Shown here: positions 44,108-52,546 of the stretch, in pieces
Numbering within the stretch: position 1 is the first letter of the stretch
Layout of the letters: each line of letters opens with the position of its first letter
From: Maribacter antarcticus DSM 21422
Lineage (GTDB): Bacteria; Bacteroidota; Bacteroidia; Flavobacteriales; Flavobacteriaceae
Direction: 5' to 3'
Length of the DNA stretch: 64,000 bases
Assembly: GCF_000621125.1 (NCBI RefSeq)
Contig: NZ_KK211214.1
Location: 62,001-126,000 of the forward strand
Notes under the pieces: model-generated
Databases searched by the model: none
What the model was told of the DNA's origin: nothing
What the model saw: only the letters and a program-made list of their open reading frames with translations
Made by a program: the position numbers and the translations under genes

Positions 44108-46335
44108 TACAATACATCCTAGAATGCATCGCCTTTCAACTAGCCTTTCTGGTCATTTATGACTTCTTTCTAAAACGGGAAACCTTTTTTCAATGGAACA
44201 GGTTCTATTTGATAGCCACATATATTGTGTCATTGGTATTGCCATGGATAAAAATAGAAGCATTAAAAACGACTGTTCCGGAACAGTATTTCCCGTATTC
44301 AGAATTTCTTTGGAATGGCAACAGCCCCGCAGTTATAGCTACAGGAACAGCGAGTTCTGTTTTTCAAATCTCTTGGCAAGAAGGAGTGTTATACGGAGGT
44401 ATGTTGCTAGCTGCATTTTATTTTGGATATAAATTATACCGGTTACAGCAACTGCGAGCGCAGGGGACTATAGCCCATTTTCCTAATTTTACCAGAGTTG
44501 TGGTAAACAACAGCGAGTTGGCTTTTTCTTTTTTTAAGTCGATATTTTTGGGGGATAAAGTCCTGTTGAGGGAACACAAAAGTATCATCCAACACGAGCT
44601 CGTGCATATAAAGCAAAGACATTCTTTAGATTTGGTATTTTTTGAACTGATGCGCATTGTAGGCTGGTTCGATCCCTTGGTCTATGTCTATCAAAATAGA
44701 GTGTCGGAACTACACGAGTTTATTGCCGATGCTCATTTGCCCAAAACGGAACGCACCGCACACTACAATCTATTACTGTCCCAAGTGTTCCAGACTCAGA
44801 ATATTTCCTTCGTCAATCACTTTTTTAAAAAATCATTAATCAAAAAACGAATCGTCATGTTACAAAAATCAAAGTCTAAGAGAATTTTTAAGTTGAAGTA
44901 TTTGTTATTAGTCCCCTTAGTTTTTGGGATGTTAGCCTATACATCTTCCGAAACTCAAGAGCGTAATGTTGACTTGCAGCACCAAACCCCAGAGGACAAA
45001 GTGTTAATCGCTAAAATTAACACAGAAATTGAGAATGAAATCGTTAAAATGGGGAGCTTTCATAAAGTCTTTTTAGATTGGCGCCGAAAGCATAAGGACT
45101 ATTTAGAAGGCAAACTTTTAAACAAAGAAACTTACTTTGAGCGAGAAATTTTACATGAGAGGCGAATTGCCATGGTTATGGATAGTTTATTAGCTGCCAA
45201 AGCTCCGTTTTTTAACCGAATTAAAACGATAAAAAAAAGAACGCCATCAACGGGTAGGTATCAAAGCTATGTTCAGCATACAATGGCTTTTCAAGTATTG
45301 GATAAGAATTTACAGTATTCCATTGAAAATAGGTTTCAAAATGGCGGTACCAGCATAAAACTTTTAGATGTAAATGATAATTTTTCTAGTGAGTTGTTCG
45401 TCTTTGAGGTTAAGGATGTAAAAGATCTTTCGGGTAATGAAGTACGTGCTTTTAATACTATGATTTCTGAAATATTTGAAACTAAAACATCCAAATTTAA
45501 GGGTCTCGTAGTAACCGATGCGGCCTATTCTTTTGAGGTATTCGATTTGGATTTAGAGGAAAGTGAGGCAGTTGAAAATCCGGTTAACAATGATTCTATC
45601 GTGATTTCCTTTTCCGAAGTCGATAATGTACCGGTGTTTCCGGGTTGTGCCGATGACGCAGATAAACGAGGGTGTTTCTTTGAAAGTATGAGAGAACACA
45701 TTCGTAAGAATTTTAATTATCCGCAGGAAGCTCAGGAAAAAGGAATTCAAGGCCGTGTCAATACCATGTTTACCATAGATGAAACGGGTTTGATAACTAA
45801 TCTAAAAATGCGAGGCCCAGATTCTTTGCTAACGAACGAAGCAAGTAGGATTATTGGTAAACTTCCTAAAATGATTGCAGGGTCGCATAAAGGAAAAACT
45901 GTTGCAGTAGCTTTTTCTATTCCTATTAGTTTTAGATTAATTTCGGAACCTTCAAATGAAAGTGAAGAAGTTAATTATAACAATGCAACTCAAGTACCTT
46001 TTTCCGTAATTGATGAAATCCCTATTTTTCCAGGTTGTGAAGATGTTGAGGACAAAAGAGTTTGCTTCAATAAAATGATGCAAAAACATATCAGTAAGAA
46101 TTTTAGATATCCTCTAGAAGCTCAGGAAAAAGGAATTCAAGGGCGAGTCAATATAATTTTCACAATTGGCAAGGATGGTGTTGTTCAAAACCTGAGAATG
46201 AGAGGTCCGGATGCGCTATTAGAAAATGAAGCCAAACGTATCGTTGACCTTCTGCCAAATATGAAACCTGGAAAACATAAGGGAAAGGAAGTGGATGTGC
46301 CGTATTCTATTCCTATAACCTTTAAACTACCATAA
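44104..46335 (+). CDS. BlaR1-type M56 peptidase with two TonB-C-like modules
   Basis: The 743-residue protein has four N-terminal helices with the zinc motif QHELVHIKQRH (His164, Glu165, His168) and the downstream HEFIADAHL third-ligand region. After a helix around 265-280 comes a periplasmic part ending in two tandem copies of about 110 residues, each starting with FPGC...D.R.CF and continuing YPxEAQEKGIQGRVN, MRGPDxLLxNEA and a final IPISF/IPITF strand, similar to TonB C-terminal domains. The two copies share an identical stretch of DNA near 45728 and 46118, so duplication is fairly recent. Confidence 0.92.
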   Translation: MIQYILECIAFQLAFLVIYDFFLKRETFFQWNRFYLIATYIVSLVLPWIKIEALKTTVPEQYFPYSEFLWNGNSPAVIATGTASSVFQISWQEGVLYGGMLLAAFYFGYKLYRLQQLRAQGTIAHFPNFTRVVVNNSELAFSFFKSIFLGDKVLLREHKSIIQHELVHIKQRHSLDLVFFELMRIVGWFDPLVYVYQNRVSELHEFIADAHLPKTERTAHYNLLLSQVFQTQNISFVNHFFKKSLIKKRIVMLQKSKSKRIFKLKYLLLVPLVFGMLAYTSSETQERNVDLQHQTPEDKVLIAKINTEIENEIVKMGSFHKVFLDWRRKHKDYLEGKLLNKETYFEREILHERRIAMVMDSLLAAKAPFFNRIKTIKKRTPSTGRYQSYVQHTMAFQVLDKNLQYSIENRFQNGGTSIKLLDVNDNFSSELFVFEVKDVKDLSGNEVRAFNTMISEIFETKTSKFKGLVVTDAAYSFEVFDLDLEESEAVENPVNNDSIVISFSEVDNVPVFPGCADDADKRGCFFESMREHIRKNFNYPQEAQEKGIQGRVNTMFTIDETGLITNLKMRGPDSLLTNEASRIIGKLPKMIAGSHKGKTVAVAFSIPISFRLISEPSNESEEVNYNNATQVPFSVIDEIPIFPGCEDVEDKRVCFNKMMQKHISKNFRYPLEAQEKGIQGRVNIIFTIGKDGVVQNLRMRGPDALLENEAKRIVDLLPNMKPGKHKGKEVDVPYSIPITFKLP

Positions 46336-46339
46336 TATT

Positions 46340-47488
46340 TTGCAAAGAATACGCTTAGTTTTCCTCGTTTTCCTGGCATCTAATTTAAACGCACAGAAGC
46401 CAAGAATAGGTATTGCAGACAGCCTTTACGCTACCGGCAGCTATGCCAAGGCCATAAATGCGTATGCTAGTTTGGGAACTACTTCAGCAGGTTTGCAGAT
46501 AGCACGAGCTTACAGGGCTATTGGGAATTACGAAAAGGCACTGCTGCAATACGAAACTATTGTAAAGGAGAGTCCCGCGTTGCAGATTGCTAGTTTTGAG
46601 CTAGGGAAACTGTTGCTTAAGGTCAAGGATTACGATGTAGCTAGAAAGTTGTTTTCAAAACTAGTAGCCATCAATAATCAGAATCCCGAATATCACTATT
46701 ATTTGGGGGAGGTTTATCGCGAATTGGAGCAACCTGCAAGTAGTTTGGTAGCCTATAAGAACGCTATTGAAATAGACAGTACGCACCTGAGAAGCCTTTT
46801 TCAATTAGGAAAATACTTTACCATAAAGCAAGAGCGTGATACTGCATTACGCTATGTAGACACTGGATTGCGGTTTTATGAAAAGGACGTTTCCTTGATT
46901 AACCTTAAAGCCTTGATTTATTATAACGATGGCCGATTTGAAAAAGCTATTCCTTGGTTAGAAAAAGTGCTGGCATTGGGAGAACAGAAGGAGTACGTGT
47001 ATGAAAAATTGGCTCACAGTTATTACAAGGAATGGGAATTTGAAAGCGCCAAGGAAACCTACACGGAGTTGTTGAAGTTCAATGACTCTAATTCGGATTA
47101 TTATTACGCACTAGCAGAAACCTATCGTAAGAATAAACAGATGGATAGTGCAGCCCTTTTTATACGTAAGGGCATGGATATTCAAAGGCCGGTTCTCGCC
47201 AAAGGCTTTATGGCCTTGTCTGTTTTGGCCAGGGAAAAAGACGATCTAAAGCTGGCTTTGGACTATTTACAATTGGCGGTAAAGGAAGACCCTAACGATG
47301 GTATGCTTTTTTTTAGATTATGCACTTTGATAGATCGTTATTACAAAGACCCCGACTTAAAATTGAAATATTTTGAGTCCTATATCGCGCGTTTCGGTAC
47401 GAAGGTGCCTTATTTTTCTATGATGGCAAAAAAACGAATTTCCGAACTCAACGAGGAAATACATTACGCCAAGGAGTCAACTGACTAA
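46340..47488 (+). CDS. Exported TPR-repeat protein
   Basis: A 382-residue protein with a signal peptide (IRLVFLVFLASNLNAQ) followed by about eight TPR-like helices pairs (ASYAKAINAYASLG, GNYEKALLQYETIV, WEFESAKETYTELLK and others). The signal only appears if translation begins with TTG at 46340, 4 bases after the M56 stop; no in-frame ATG serves. It is probably translationally coupled and acts as a periplasmic scaffold of the same system. Confidence 0.87.
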   Translation: MQRIRLVFLVFLASNLNAQKPRIGIADSLYATGSYAKAINAYASLGTTSAGLQIARAYRAIGNYEKALLQYETIVKESPALQIASFELGKLLLKVKDYDVARKLFSKLVAINNQNPEYHYYLGEVYRELEQPASSLVAYKNAIEIDSTHLRSLFQLGKYFTIKQERDTALRYVDTGLRFYEKDVSLINLKALIYYNDGRFEKAIPWLEKVLALGEQKEYVYEKLAHSYYKEWEFESAKETYTELLKFNDSNSDYYYALAETYRKNKQMDSAALFIRKGMDIQRPVLAKGFMALSVLAREKDDLKLALDYLQLAVKEDPNDGMLFFRLCTLIDRYYKDPDLKLKYFESYIARFGTKVPYFSMMAKKRISELNEEIHYAKESTD

Positions 47489-47519
47489 AAATTTGTAATT
47501 TTCCCGTATAATTTTTACG

Positions 47520-47996
47520 ATGCGGCGTTTTCTTATCGTTTTGCTTTACTCAAGTCTGTGTTCTTGTAATTTCTTTGAGTCCAAGGAAAAAAGAACGCAA
47601 GAATTGATTGATTCCCAACTCAACGAAATCGATTGGAATTCCATAGATACCTATCCTCTTTTTTTGGACTGTGACGAGACCGCTTCAAAAGAAGTACAGC
47701 GGCACTGCTTTGAAGGGAAACTGATAGCCCATTTTGAAACCACGCTAAACCAATTTGAATTTATCGTAGATTCTGATGAAAACCCTATTGTAGCCGTTAT
47801 CTTTGTTATAGATTCGGATGGAGACATCGCTATTTTGGATATAGAAAAAGACCGATTTATTTTAAATCAAATGCCAGAATTTGACGGTATTGTAACACAA
47901 AGTCTAAAAACGGTTCCAGAAATTGCACCAGCGCTTAAAAGAGGTATTCCGGTCAGTACTAAGTTTCGAATCCCTATCCAACTAAACACCAAGTAG
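47520..47996 (+). CDS. Lipoprotein resembling one TonB-C-like module of the M56 protein
   Basis: A 158-residue lipoprotein (signal ending LCSC, Cys16). Residues 40-155 (PLFLDCDETASKEVQRHCF at the start, then a beta-rich part, ending TKFRIPIQL) follow the same layout as the two C-terminal modules of the M56 peptidase upstream, at low identity. It is the fourth gene of the operon and precedes ruvC by 5 bases. Function unknown; it may present the same module free in the periplasm. Confidence 0.75.
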   Translation: MRRFLIVLLYSSLCSCNFFESKEKRTQELIDSQLNEIDWNSIDTYPLFLDCDETASKEVQRHCFEGKLIAHFETTLNQFEFIVDSDENPIVAVIFVIDSDGDIAILDIEKDRFILNQMPEFDGIVTQSLKTVPEIAPALKRGIPVSTKFRIPIQLNTK

Positions 47997-48001
47997 AAAA
48001 T

Positions 48002-48571
48002 TTGGCAAACGAAAAAATTATACTAGGCATCGATCCTGGAACGACCATCATGGGTTTTGGCCTTATTAAAGTGGTGGGTAAAAAAATGGAGTTCATGCAA
48101 ATGAACGAGCTCTTACTTCAAAAATACAGCGACCCCTATACCAAGCTAAAACTCATTTTTGAACGGACCATTGAACTCATAGATACCTATCACCCGGATG
48201 AAATTGCCATTGAGGCGCCTTTTTTTGGAAAGAACGTACAGTCTATGCTCAAATTGGGTCGCGCCCAAGGTGTTGCCATGGCAGCGGGCCTTTCTCGTGA
48301 AATTCCCATTACAGAATACCTACCTAAAAAGATTAAAATGGCGATTACCGGAAACGGAAATGCCAGTAAGGAACAGGTAGCGAAAATGCTACAAAGCCTA
48401 TTGGGATTAAAAACCCTACCGAAAAACCTAGACAGCACGGACGGATTGGCTGCTGCCGTTTGCCACTTTTATAACGAAGGCCGTATTGAGGTGGGTAAAA
48501 GTTACTCTGGATGGGATGCTTTTGTGAAGCAGAATGAGTCTAGAGTGGGGAAGGTGAAGGGTAAGAAGTAA
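48002..48571 (+). CDS. ruvC: Crossover junction endodeoxyribonuclease RuvC
   Basis: A 189-residue Holliday-junction resolvase with acidic residues of the RNase-H fold: Asp11 in GIDPGTTIMGFG, Glu71 in IAIEAPFFGKNVQS, and Asp144/Asp147 in LDSTDGLAAAVCHFYN. The frame starts with TTG at 48002; the next Met is after the essential Asp11, so TTG is the real start. It lies 5 bases after the lipoprotein gene. The basic C-terminal tail (GKVKGKK) merges into the AGTAA-rich repeat that bounds the next cassette. Confidence 0.95.
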   Translation: MANEKIILGIDPGTTIMGFGLIKVVGKKMEFMQMNELLLQKYSDPYTKLKLIFERTIELIDTYHPDEIAIEAPFFGKNVQSMLKLGRAQGVAMAAGLSREIPITEYLPKKIKMAITGNGNASKEQVAKMLQSLLGLKTLPKNLDSTDGLAAAVCHFYNEGRIEVGKSYSGWDAFVKQNESRVGKVKGKK

Positions 48572-48680
48572 GATTCTTTAGTAAATAGTAAAAAGTAGGA
48601 AGTGAAAAGTAATGAGTGAATAGTAAGAAGTAATAAGCAGGAAGTTGTGTAAAAGTTAAAAGTATTAAGTTGGAAGTAAA
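48561..48680. repeat. Degenerate AGTAAAAAGTA-type repeat array
   Basis: About ten imperfect units of the form AGTnAnAAGTA (for example AGTAAATAGTAAAAAGTA, AAGAAGTAATAAG) run from the end of ruvC almost to the next gene. The same words reappear inverted at 49068-49099, on the far side of the four-helix-bundle gene. Confidence 0.7.
48586..48597. repeat. Left arm of a 12-bp inverted repeat
   Basis: TAGTAAAAAGTA here is exactly complementary to TACTTTTTACTA at 49076-49087. The two arms enclose about 478 bases containing the four-helix-bundle gene. A second 10-bp pair (AAGTAATAAG at 48628-48637 and CTTATTACTT at 49071-49080) supports the relation. Confidence 0.65.
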
Positions 48681-48694
48681 AAAATACTAATGCT

Positions 48695-49060
48695 ATGAAA
48701 TTTCAAGACCTTTTGGCATACAAGAAATCCTTTGAAGTCGCTATGGAAATATTTGAGGAAACGAAAAAATTTCCAAGAGAAGAAAAGTATTCACTAACAG
48801 ATCAAATTAGAAGGTCCTCTAGAAGTGTTTCGGTTAACATAGCTGAATCTTATGCAAAGCGTCGTTATCCAAAACATTTCATTTCAAAATTAACGGATAG
48901 TGACGGTGAAAATTTGGAAACTCAATCATGGTTAGAATTTGCTAAAGAATGTAAATATATTGATGATCATAAATTTGAAATATTATTTAAATAGACCATT
49001 CAAATAGCCAAACTGATTCATTTTATGATTAATAATCCAGAAAAATTTGGTTCAAAATAA
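48695..49060 (+). pseudogene. Four-helix-bundle protein (23S rRNA IVP-like), broken by in-frame TAG
   Basis: The frame encodes MKFQDLLAYKKSFEVAMEIF, DQIRRSSRSVSVNIAESYAKRR and the rest of a four-helix bundle of the 23S rRNA intervening-sequence protein family (PF05635), but stops with TAG at 48992-48994 after 99 residues. The same frame then continues for 21 codons as TIQIAKLIHFMINNPEKFGSK to TAA at 49058-49060, which is the expected end of the fourth helix. So a single nonsense codon splits an otherwise intact 121-residue protein. It is flanked by inverted AGTAAAAAGTA repeats. Confidence 0.8.
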
Positions 49061-49067
49061 AATTCAT

Positions 49068-49099
49068 TTACTTATTACTTTTTACTAACTACTATTACC
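49068..49099. repeat. Right inverted copy of the AGTAAAAAGTA repeat
   Basis: Reverse complement of the units in the array at 48561-48680, ending just before the hemW start codon at 49100. It includes TACTTTTTACTA at 49076-49087. Confidence 0.65.
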
Positions 49100-50233
49100 A
49101 TGTCCGGCATCTACATCCATATCCCTTTTTGCAAACAAGCTTGTCATTATTGTGACTTTCATTTCTCAACAGTTATGGGAAAGAAAGAGGCTATGGTAGC
49201 GTCTTTATGTAAAGAATTAGCGCTTCGCAAGGATGAATTTAAAAATACCTTGGTGGAGACAATTTATTTTGGAGGGGGAACGCCATCCGTATTGAATACT
49301 CAGGAATTAGAGCAGCTTATTAGCGGAGTCTTTGCTAATTATAAGGTGATAAGTGAACCTGAAATAACCTTAGAAGCCAATCCGGATGACCTTACTGCTG
49401 AGAAGATTTTGGAGCTTTCGGAAAGTCCTGTCAACAGATTGAGTATTGGTATACAATCGTTCTTTGAGGAAGATCTAAAGCTAATGAATCGTTCACATTC
49501 CTCCGAACAGGCTATGGAATCCTTGTCTTTGGCGACGCGCCATTTTGATAATATATCTATCGACCTCATTTATGGTATGCCCAATATGAGTCAAGACCGT
49601 TGGAAGGCTAATATTCAAAAAGCCTTGTCTTTTAACATCCCTCATATTTCTAGCTACGTTCTTACCGTAGAACCTAAAACAGCCTTGTTTGATTTCGTTA
49701 AAAAAGGCCTGATTAAACCAGCGGAAGACGAAGTGGCGCAAGCACATTTCAATCTCTTAAACGAAACACTCACAGCTGCTGGATATTCCTGTTATGAGAT
49801 TTCCAGTTTTGGGAAGCCGGGCTATTTCTCCAAGAACAATTCTGCCTATTGGCAACAGAAGAACTATATTGGTATTGGTCCGTCTGCGCATTCTTTTGAT
49901 GGACATAGACGTGGGTGGAATATCAATAATAATCCAAAGTATATAAAGTCAATAAATACGGGTATCCTACCCATGGAAATCGAAGTGCTTTCAACGACCG
50001 ATAAGTATAACGAATATGTTATGACCGGACTACGCACCGTTTGGGGTATTTCGCTCGATACGGTACAGTCGGAATTTGGCGAAAAATACAAGGAATATTT
50101 AATGCTTCAGGCCGATAAATTTATAGGAGAGCATCTGTTGTATTTGGATGGTAATGTGCTTTTAGGGACCAACAAAGGTAGGTTCTTGGTAGATGGTATT
50201 GCCGCGGATTTGTTTATGTTGAAAATGAAGTAA
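49100..50233 (+). CDS. hemW: Radical SAM haem chaperone HemW
   Basis: The 377-residue protein starts MSGIYIHIPFCKQACHYCDF, with Cys11, Cys15 and Cys18 of the radical SAM motif but Phe at position 20 where HemN has a fourth cysteine, which marks HemW. FGGGTPSVLN and the SIGIQSFFEEDLKLMNR segment follow. HemW delivers haem to apoproteins rather than making it. It follows the repeat-bounded cassette directly; the ATG is only 1 base after the right repeat. Confidence 0.93.
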   Translation: MSGIYIHIPFCKQACHYCDFHFSTVMGKKEAMVASLCKELALRKDEFKNTLVETIYFGGGTPSVLNTQELEQLISGVFANYKVISEPEITLEANPDDLTAEKILELSESPVNRLSIGIQSFFEEDLKLMNRSHSSEQAMESLSLATRHFDNISIDLIYGMPNMSQDRWKANIQKALSFNIPHISSYVLTVEPKTALFDFVKKGLIKPAEDEVAQAHFNLLNETLTAAGYSCYEISSFGKPGYFSKNNSAYWQQKNYIGIGPSAHSFDGHRRGWNINNNPKYIKSINTGILPMEIEVLSTTDKYNEYVMTGLRTVWGISLDTVQSEFGEKYKEYLMLQADKFIGEHLLYLDGNVLLGTNKGRFLVDGIAADLFMLKMK

Positions 50234-50254
50234 ATTTAAAAGAGACAGACAGCT

Positions 50255-51004
50255 ATGAGAACCATTATCCTGCACAACAAAAAGGAATACCAAATAAACT
50301 TATCAAAACCGCTGGATATTTCCATGCCGCTTCGTGGTGATGCTACAAATGTAAATGCTTGGTATGTAGAGCATCCACGGATAGTGCCCCATACCCAAGG
50401 TGATTTTGTAGGTAGTATAGAAAAGGGAGCAACTACCAACTTTAATGATATTTGGTTTAATCCACATGCACATGGCACACATACGGAGTGTGTGGGCCAT
50501 ATCACTCGGGAGTTTAACTCTATCAATCAAAGCTTAAAGCAGTTCTTTTTTCTAGCGGAGTTAGTTACAATTGCACCCGGAAAAATAGAAGACGATTTTG
50601 TAATTACTAAAAAACAGTTACAAAATGCTATTGGCGATAGAAACATGGAAGCCCTTGTGATTCGCACGCTGCCTAATACTACATCTAAGATGTCGAGACA
50701 ATATGCGCATACCAATCCGCCTTATCTGTTGGAGGGTGCTGTGGAATTTTTGGTGGAAATAGGGGTGCAGCATTTGTTGATAGATTTACCATCGGTAGAT
50801 AAGGAAAAGGATAATGGAGCACTTTTGGCACACAAGGCGTTTTGGAATGTAAGCGGTGCTGTTCGTAAAGAGGCGACCATAACCGAATTCATTTATGTAC
50901 ACAATGTAATTTTGGACGGCAGCTATTTTTTAAACCTGCAAGTGGCACCTTTTGAGAATGATGCAAGCCCTAGCAGGCCGGTCTTGTATAAAATAACAGC
51001 GTAA
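50255..51004 (+). CDS. Cyclase-family (kynurenine formamidase-like) hydrolase
   Basis: A 249-residue protein with the PF04199 metal motif in the form WFNPHAHGTHTECVGHI and a long hydrolase core (ALVIRTLPN, HLLIDLPSVDKEKDNG). Family members are manganese or zinc hydrolases acting on formamides, cyclic amides or isatin-like compounds. It is 21 bases downstream of hemW on the same strand. The substrate is not evident, and a role in tryptophan breakdown is only one possibility. Confidence 0.87.
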   Translation: MRTIILHNKKEYQINLSKPLDISMPLRGDATNVNAWYVEHPRIVPHTQGDFVGSIEKGATTNFNDIWFNPHAHGTHTECVGHITREFNSINQSLKQFFFLAELVTIAPGKIEDDFVITKKQLQNAIGDRNMEALVIRTLPNTTSKMSRQYAHTNPPYLLEGAVEFLVEIGVQHLLIDLPSVDKEKDNGALLAHKAFWNVSGAVRKEATITEFIYVHNVILDGSYFLNLQVAPFENDASPSRPVLYKITA

Positions 51005-51032
51005 TACTTTACTTTCTTAGTAACTTCACGGT

Positions 51033-51656
51033 ATGGATAATATTTTCGAATTGTTTCTTGGGCTTATCTTAGGTGCGATTTTTATGTATTGGTTATTTGC
51101 TTTTTTCAGGAAGAAAAAGAACAAGGAGTTGACTACCCATCAATCTACCGTATTGCTGGAGAAAATAAAGAGTGTTTGTAAATTGATATCGGTGGAAGGT
51201 GATTTTGCTGAAATTTATAAATATGAGAACACCAGAGAACGTTTTTTAAGTTTGGTCAGTAGTAAGAAAAAAGCATTAATCGTGATTAAAGCTAAAGCTC
51301 AAATTGGATACGATTTAAAAAAGATACTCATGTATGCTGATGATGGAAAAAAGAAAATTATTCTTACTAGTTTTCCTGAGCCAGAAGTACTATCCATTCA
51401 GCCGGAGCTAGATTTCTATGATATTAAAAACGGGATGTTCAATGCCTTTACCCCAGACGACCTTACAACACTTAACCAAGAGGCTAAAAAACATATTTTG
51501 GAAAAAATTCCAGAAAGTGGCCTTATGGAAACAGCCAGAAAGGAAGCCTTGCATACGGTGCTGTTAATCGAAAAAATAGTAGAGACTATTGGTTGGGAAT
51601 TGGACTATTCAGCCTTAAAAATTACGGAGGAGCAAAAGAAACGTATAGAATATTAA
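51033..51656 (+). CDS. DUF4230 membrane-anchored protein
   Basis: A 207-residue protein with one N-terminal membrane helix (LFLGLILGAIFMYWLFAFF), a basic stop-transfer patch (RKKKNKE) and a soluble domain matching DUF4230, with SVCKLISVEGDFAEIYKYE, KALIVIKAKAQIGYDL and the C-terminal ARKEALHTVLLIEKIV segment. The family is widespread in Bacteroidota and uncharacterised. Confidence 0.87.
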   Translation: MDNIFELFLGLILGAIFMYWLFAFFRKKKNKELTTHQSTVLLEKIKSVCKLISVEGDFAEIYKYENTRERFLSLVSSKKKALIVIKAKAQIGYDLKKILMYADDGKKKIILTSFPEPEVLSIQPELDFYDIKNGMFNAFTPDDLTTLNQEAKKHILEKIPESGLMETARKEALHTVLLIEKIVETIGWELDYSALKITEEQKKRIEY

Positions 51657-51700
51657 AGTTGTATTTTCGGTAGACTAAAAAGCAAGTTAAAGAACAACGA

Positions 51701-52093
51701 ATGAGAACCCTTATAACTTTACTATTTTTAATAACGGTAGGAACGGCTTTGGGCCAAACAACTAAAAAGATGAACCAATTTGATTCTAATTTTGCACATA
51801 CCGTATATTTTTGGTTAAAAAACCCTGACAGTCCAGCGGATAGGCAAGCTTTTGAGACATCGCTTCGAACTTTTTTAGATAACTCGGCTTATGCCAAAAC
51901 ACAATTTATTGGAAAGCCACCCAGAGCGGGTAGGGATGTGGTTGATGGATCCTTTACGTATTCGCTAATTGTAACTTTTGAATCTGCGGAAGCCCAAAAG
52001 AACTATCAAGTTGAACCCCCGCACAAAAAGTTCGTGGAAGAGTCCAGCGGATTATGGACCAAAGTAATCGTGTATGATTCAACAGGTATCTAA
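51701..52093 (+). CDS. Exported Dabb-domain protein
   Basis: A 130-residue protein with a signal peptide (cleavage after ALGQ) and a stress-responsive alpha/beta-barrel (Dabb) domain: FAHTVYFWLKNPDSPADRQAFE and SYSLIVTFESAEAQKNYQVEPPHKKF. Dabb proteins form dimeric ferredoxin-like barrels. Most are cytoplasmic; the clear signal here places this one in the periplasm. It is in line with the cyclase and DUF4230 genes. Confidence 0.87.
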   Translation: MRTLITLLFLITVGTALGQTTKKMNQFDSNFAHTVYFWLKNPDSPADRQAFETSLRTFLDNSAYAKTQFIGKPPRAGRDVVDGSFTYSLIVTFESAEAQKNYQVEPPHKKFVEESSGLWTKVIVYDSTGI

Positions 52094-52098
52094 TTCTA

Positions 52099-52536
52099 AT
52101 GATATCTTTTAGGTAAGCGTGCAAAGAAGATTACGACAACATCACTGCCTTACATGCAACGAACTGGTAACAAAATTATAGCGGGTGCTTTAGTGATTAT
52201 TTTTTTGACCATGAGGTGCATCTAGATGGGCTGATAGTTTGGAAGGAACGGTATTTAAATCTGTCTGTGAATCAATACATCCTTATTGCGGAAGAAGATG
52301 GAATACTTTTAGGATTCTGTTGCGCCTATGTCAATGAAATTCGGTCTCGGTCAGGATTGGATACACTGTATTTCTGGGTTTTGGATAGTACTGATGTAGC
52401 TATCAATTTTTATGACAAATAAAAAGGGAGAAGAGAAAAACCTATTAAAGCAAATGACATCGGGGATGCCGAGTTCTGGAAAATCAGATATGTTTGGGAT
52501 AGTTTGGCACAGCCAGAAGAATGTGTTAATGCTTAA
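52099..52536 (+). pseudogene. GNAT-family N-acetyltransferase remnant
   Basis: One frame from the ATG at 52099 to TAA at 52534 reads MISFR-stop-ACKEDYDNITALHATNW-stop-QNYSGCFSDYFFDHEV, then LIVWKERYLN, ILIAEEDGILLGFCCAYVNE and, after a gap, LYFWVLDSTDVAINFYDK-stop-KGRREKPIK and WKIRYVWDSL. This is the backbone of a GNAT acetyltransferase, with TAA at 52114, 52168 and 52420 and the acetyl-CoA-binding motif A deleted between AYVNE and LYFWVL. It cannot make a functional enzyme. Confidence 0.8.
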
Positions 52537-52546
52537 TTAGAACAGT

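Noticed and set aside
48561-48680. Possible CRISPR array
   Set aside because: Units are short, degenerate and contiguous, with no regular spacers.
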